A DNA stretch of 64,000 nucleotides from Cantharellus purpuraceus (taxonomy: Eukaryota > Basidiomycota > Agaricomycetes > Cantharellales > Hydnaceae). Position 1 is the first letter of the stretch; each line of letters opens with the position of its first letter. Positions 62,046 through 64,000 of the stretch are shown piece after piece. Location: contig JALBUN010000002.1 in NCBI GenBank assembly GCA_025174535.1, positions 62,001-126,000 on the forward strand, written 5' to 3'. A program made the position numbers and the translations under genes. The notes under the pieces were generated by a model. It did no database searches. It was not told where the DNA came from and worked only from the letters and a program-made list of their open reading frames with translations.

Positions 62046-63567
62046 TTAGACGTTAGCGAGCGGTCTTGCAAACGGCATCGCTGCCGTTGGCTGAAGCCAA
62101 TTCTTCCCGTCATATACAGCCTTCGTAGGTCCCTCTATCATATGGAAAGTGTATGCGAAACGAGTCGAAGCACTCGTATTTCTCTCTGACTTATGGAGCA
62201 CGCTTCCATGAATCAGTACAAGATCTCCTACCGGAGTAATACATCATCCAGTAGGTTAATCTTGTGTATTCCTGGGAAAGTAAAGGCGCACCGGGTTCAC
62301 ATGTCTCTAATATGTATTCCCCTTCTGCTTTGGGTTTGGCCTCAGTCTGAATGGCTTCGAAAATAGTTCCACCACCCGGTGCACGCACGAAGCGTTTTGT
62401 GATTGGCGAGGTTAGATGGGACCCCGGCAAGAAGGAGAGCGCACCATTATGAGCCGTGCACTAGGGTCATGCAGTGATAATTTCACCGATAATACTGATC
62501 GGCCTACCCACCTTCTCCAATGCGAACCAAAATCCCAGAGCACTGGGTGGATCCGTATACTATCAGATACCGGAAATATGTGATTAAAAAAAATCGATGG
62601 TGGGGCATGTGGACCCTACCAGAAACGTCCTTCAGGAGGTGGATCAACAACATTGTCACAATGAACGTGATAGAAGAGAAAGGGTCTCACGAGTCATTGT
62701 GCTCGGGGACTGTGCTCTCAGCAGCTTAAATACAGCTTGGACGCCTTAAAGCATGCATACAGTACCTTCACCTCCGAGTTTTTTCTGTTTGCAAATGATC
62801 ATGCTTTGTAAGACTGTTAGCGCGTGTTGGGGTCCACATCATGAGTCAGAGATACAGATTTCTGGTATGGAATCACCTTGTGGGTCCTCATGATATCGCA
62901 AGTCGCGGACGAGTGACTTGAGTCTGTCATTCTCGAGTGTCACTTGTCGGAAAACAGGGTCCAGCAGATGTAAGCCTAGCAACGAAGGTGCAATGTTCCT
63001 CGTTCAGGAGAGATTGATGGAGGTGCGGAAGGACATGCCATGACCAATCTTGTTCACTGCCTCCTCTTTTGGTCGATTAAGCGAACCATCGCTGTTAACA
63101 GCGTCCTCCTCAAAAAAAAATCGGACCTTATCGCCGGAGTTCAAGAAATACTCGTCACCGATGTGGTCATCGTCACTCGTAACAAATCTTGTCTATCAAT
63201 TGCCTCCATCAATCTAGTGTTGAACCAGAAAATGACTGGCAAAATCTCAGCAGATTGAACGAACCCGGGGATGGGATGCCAAATCAAATTCACGTAGGAG
63301 TTGCTTTGAACGAGCCAGTAGTGATGTAACTTGTTCCGGAGTGAGGAATTCGCGAAGGCAGAGATATCTGTCACACAGTGGAAAATTGAGAAGCATTGGC
63401 ATACCGTGTTCAAATTCGAGTTGCCAAGTTTCCTTACCCGTCTCGATGGAACTGCGGGAGGACATGAGAGACCCGTCAGTTGACTACTTCCCGATACTGA
63501 TCGATAGAATGACCTTCGTGATGTGATCCTTTGTTAAGAACTCCAACGAATGCGTAGCGTTCGACAT
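62046..63567 (-). CDS. Phytanoyl-CoA dioxygenase-like Fe(II)/2-oxoglutarate oxygenase (PHYHD1 type)
   Basis: Non-heme iron oxygenase of the PhyH family; the substrate is unknown. Start MSNATHSLEFLTKDHITK (63567), spliced to FHRDGYLCLREFLTPEQVTS, then HIGDEYFLNSGDKVRFFFEE, VNKIGHGLHLLDPVF, SMIICKQKKLGGE and the iron-binding H-x-D as EHNDS. Next come TFLYTDPPSALGFWFALEK, NGALSFLPGSHLT, and the distal His with 2-oxoglutarate Arg region in VLIHGSVLHKSERNTSASTR. The end is NWLQPTAAMPFARP. The intron at 62976-63038 appears to be GC-AG (CATG|GCATGT), and a 10-nt microexon (62620-62629) encodes the TFL after HND. All metal ligands are present, so it is probably active. Confidence 0.88.
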
Positions 63568-63781
63568 TACCTAACTTAAGTCTGTACTGACAGTTATGCA
63601 AGGGGTTTTAGCGCGGAGCCAAATTGGGTTATCTGCGAATTTGAATATCCCCATTTGCAAAAAGATCATATTGATGACATGATATAAAACGAGTACAGAT
63701 CGTATACAGGTGACAGTATAGTCCATCGGGAAGGTTAAAGACTAGTGATAGAAATAAAGAACAACCCTCGTCGAGTCCTGC
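63568..63781. other. Short intergenic region before the partial gene
   Basis: About 215 bp, AT-rich, containing the 3' region of the partial gene and the promoter of the oxygenase gene. No other feature is seen. Confidence 0.3.
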
Positions 63782-64000
63782 TCACTGTTCGACGGGTGGA
63801 TCGACCTGCTGTCCGTTTTGTATCATCTCCACATAATGATCCACTGTCTTCTTATGTATCCTATGATGTTCCTGCCATCCTTTCCATGGGTGATGAGGGT
63901 GCTATCCCCATCGTGACCATCAGCTCACACACTTTGATCAAAGAAACGCTACAGAGCTCACCAGCTTGGCAAATGCCTGAAATATCTGATCGGAAGTCCC
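63782..64000 (-). CDS. C-terminal fragment of a Myb/Rap1-like protein, 5' part beyond window
   Basis: Two exons are visible: one open from the window edge ending TSDQIFQAFAKL with donor GTGAGC, and a last exon after acceptor GATAG reading HPHHPWKGWQEHHRIHKKTV and DHYVEMIQNGQQVDPPVEQ to the stop at 63782. A helix ending FAKL followed by HPWKGWQEHHRIHKK resembles the third helix of a Myb/Rap1-type domain (W-x2-W/R-x3-Y/H-x-K). The fragment is too short to be certain. Confidence 0.4.

Overview
This window is nuclear DNA from a filamentous basidiomycete, most likely a mushroom-forming agaricomycete. Most genes carry many short (about 45-65 bp) GT-AG introns. The gene content fits too: a fungal CSL factor, a zygomycete/basidiomycete-style chitin synthase, a GH45/expansin-like double-psi barrel protein of the kind common in Agaricomycetes, a formate dehydrogenase and a WEE1 kinase. 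Genes lie on both strands at about one per 2 kb, often as divergent pairs about 100-300 bp apart. There is no operon, phage or CRISPR content. Gene models below were spliced by eye; where I list exons or an amino-acid count, the reading frame closes.

Layout. 1-2.1 kb: CSL transcription factor (reverse strand, 3' end off the window). 2.7-5.1 kb: no recognisable gene. 5.1-6.7 kb: unknown S/P-rich protein. 7.2-8.4 kb: HEM2. 8.9-13.1 kb: chitin synthase in 21 exons. 13.2-17.3 kb: R3H-type protein and a candidate TPP1/Tpz1-like shelterin protein. 17.5-19.8 kb: ARF6-type GTPase and cysteine synthase, divergent. 20.3-22.2 kb: pepsin-like protease. 22.4-26.5 kb: LRR protein and RAD23, divergent. 27.0-31.2 kb: RAD21/SCC1 cohesin and an ERD1/EXS membrane protein. 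31.9-32.5 kb: damaged tautomerase. 32.6-36.4 kb: DBP7 helicase and the GH45-like protein. 36.6-41.0 kb: secretory-pathway cyclophilin and GCN5, divergent. 41.3-45.6 kb: formate dehydrogenase, SRPBCC-like protein and a frameshifted phosphotransferase. 45.9-49.1 kb: WEE1. 49.9-52.4 kb: TAPT1/Emp65 family. 52.5-58.3 kb: gene-poor accessory stretch with a decayed hAT-like transposon whose two ends appear to face the same way. 58.3-62.0 kb: PCNA and bifunctional THI6, divergent. 62.0-63.6 kb: phytanoyl-CoA-dioxygenase-like protein. The window ends in a partial Myb/Rap1-like gene.

Biology. Most of the window is conserved housekeeping: chromosome biology (RAD21, PCNA, GCN5, RAD23, telomere-protein candidates), cell cycle (WEE1), cell wall (chitin synthase), secretory pathway (ARF6, ERD1, TAPT1, cyclophilin) and cofactor synthesis (heme, thiamine, cysteine). 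The genes do not form a pathway cluster. The points most worth a second look are: the TPP1-like telomere protein; the about 90-residue charged insertion in PCNA; a possible membrane-anchor exon behind the cyclophilin; the PCAF-N-like domain in GCN5; the rearranged hAT ends with matching 8-bp flanks; and three genes broken by 1-2 nt, two of them in simple runs, which could be decay or assembly error. I found no convincing wholly new multi-gene system.
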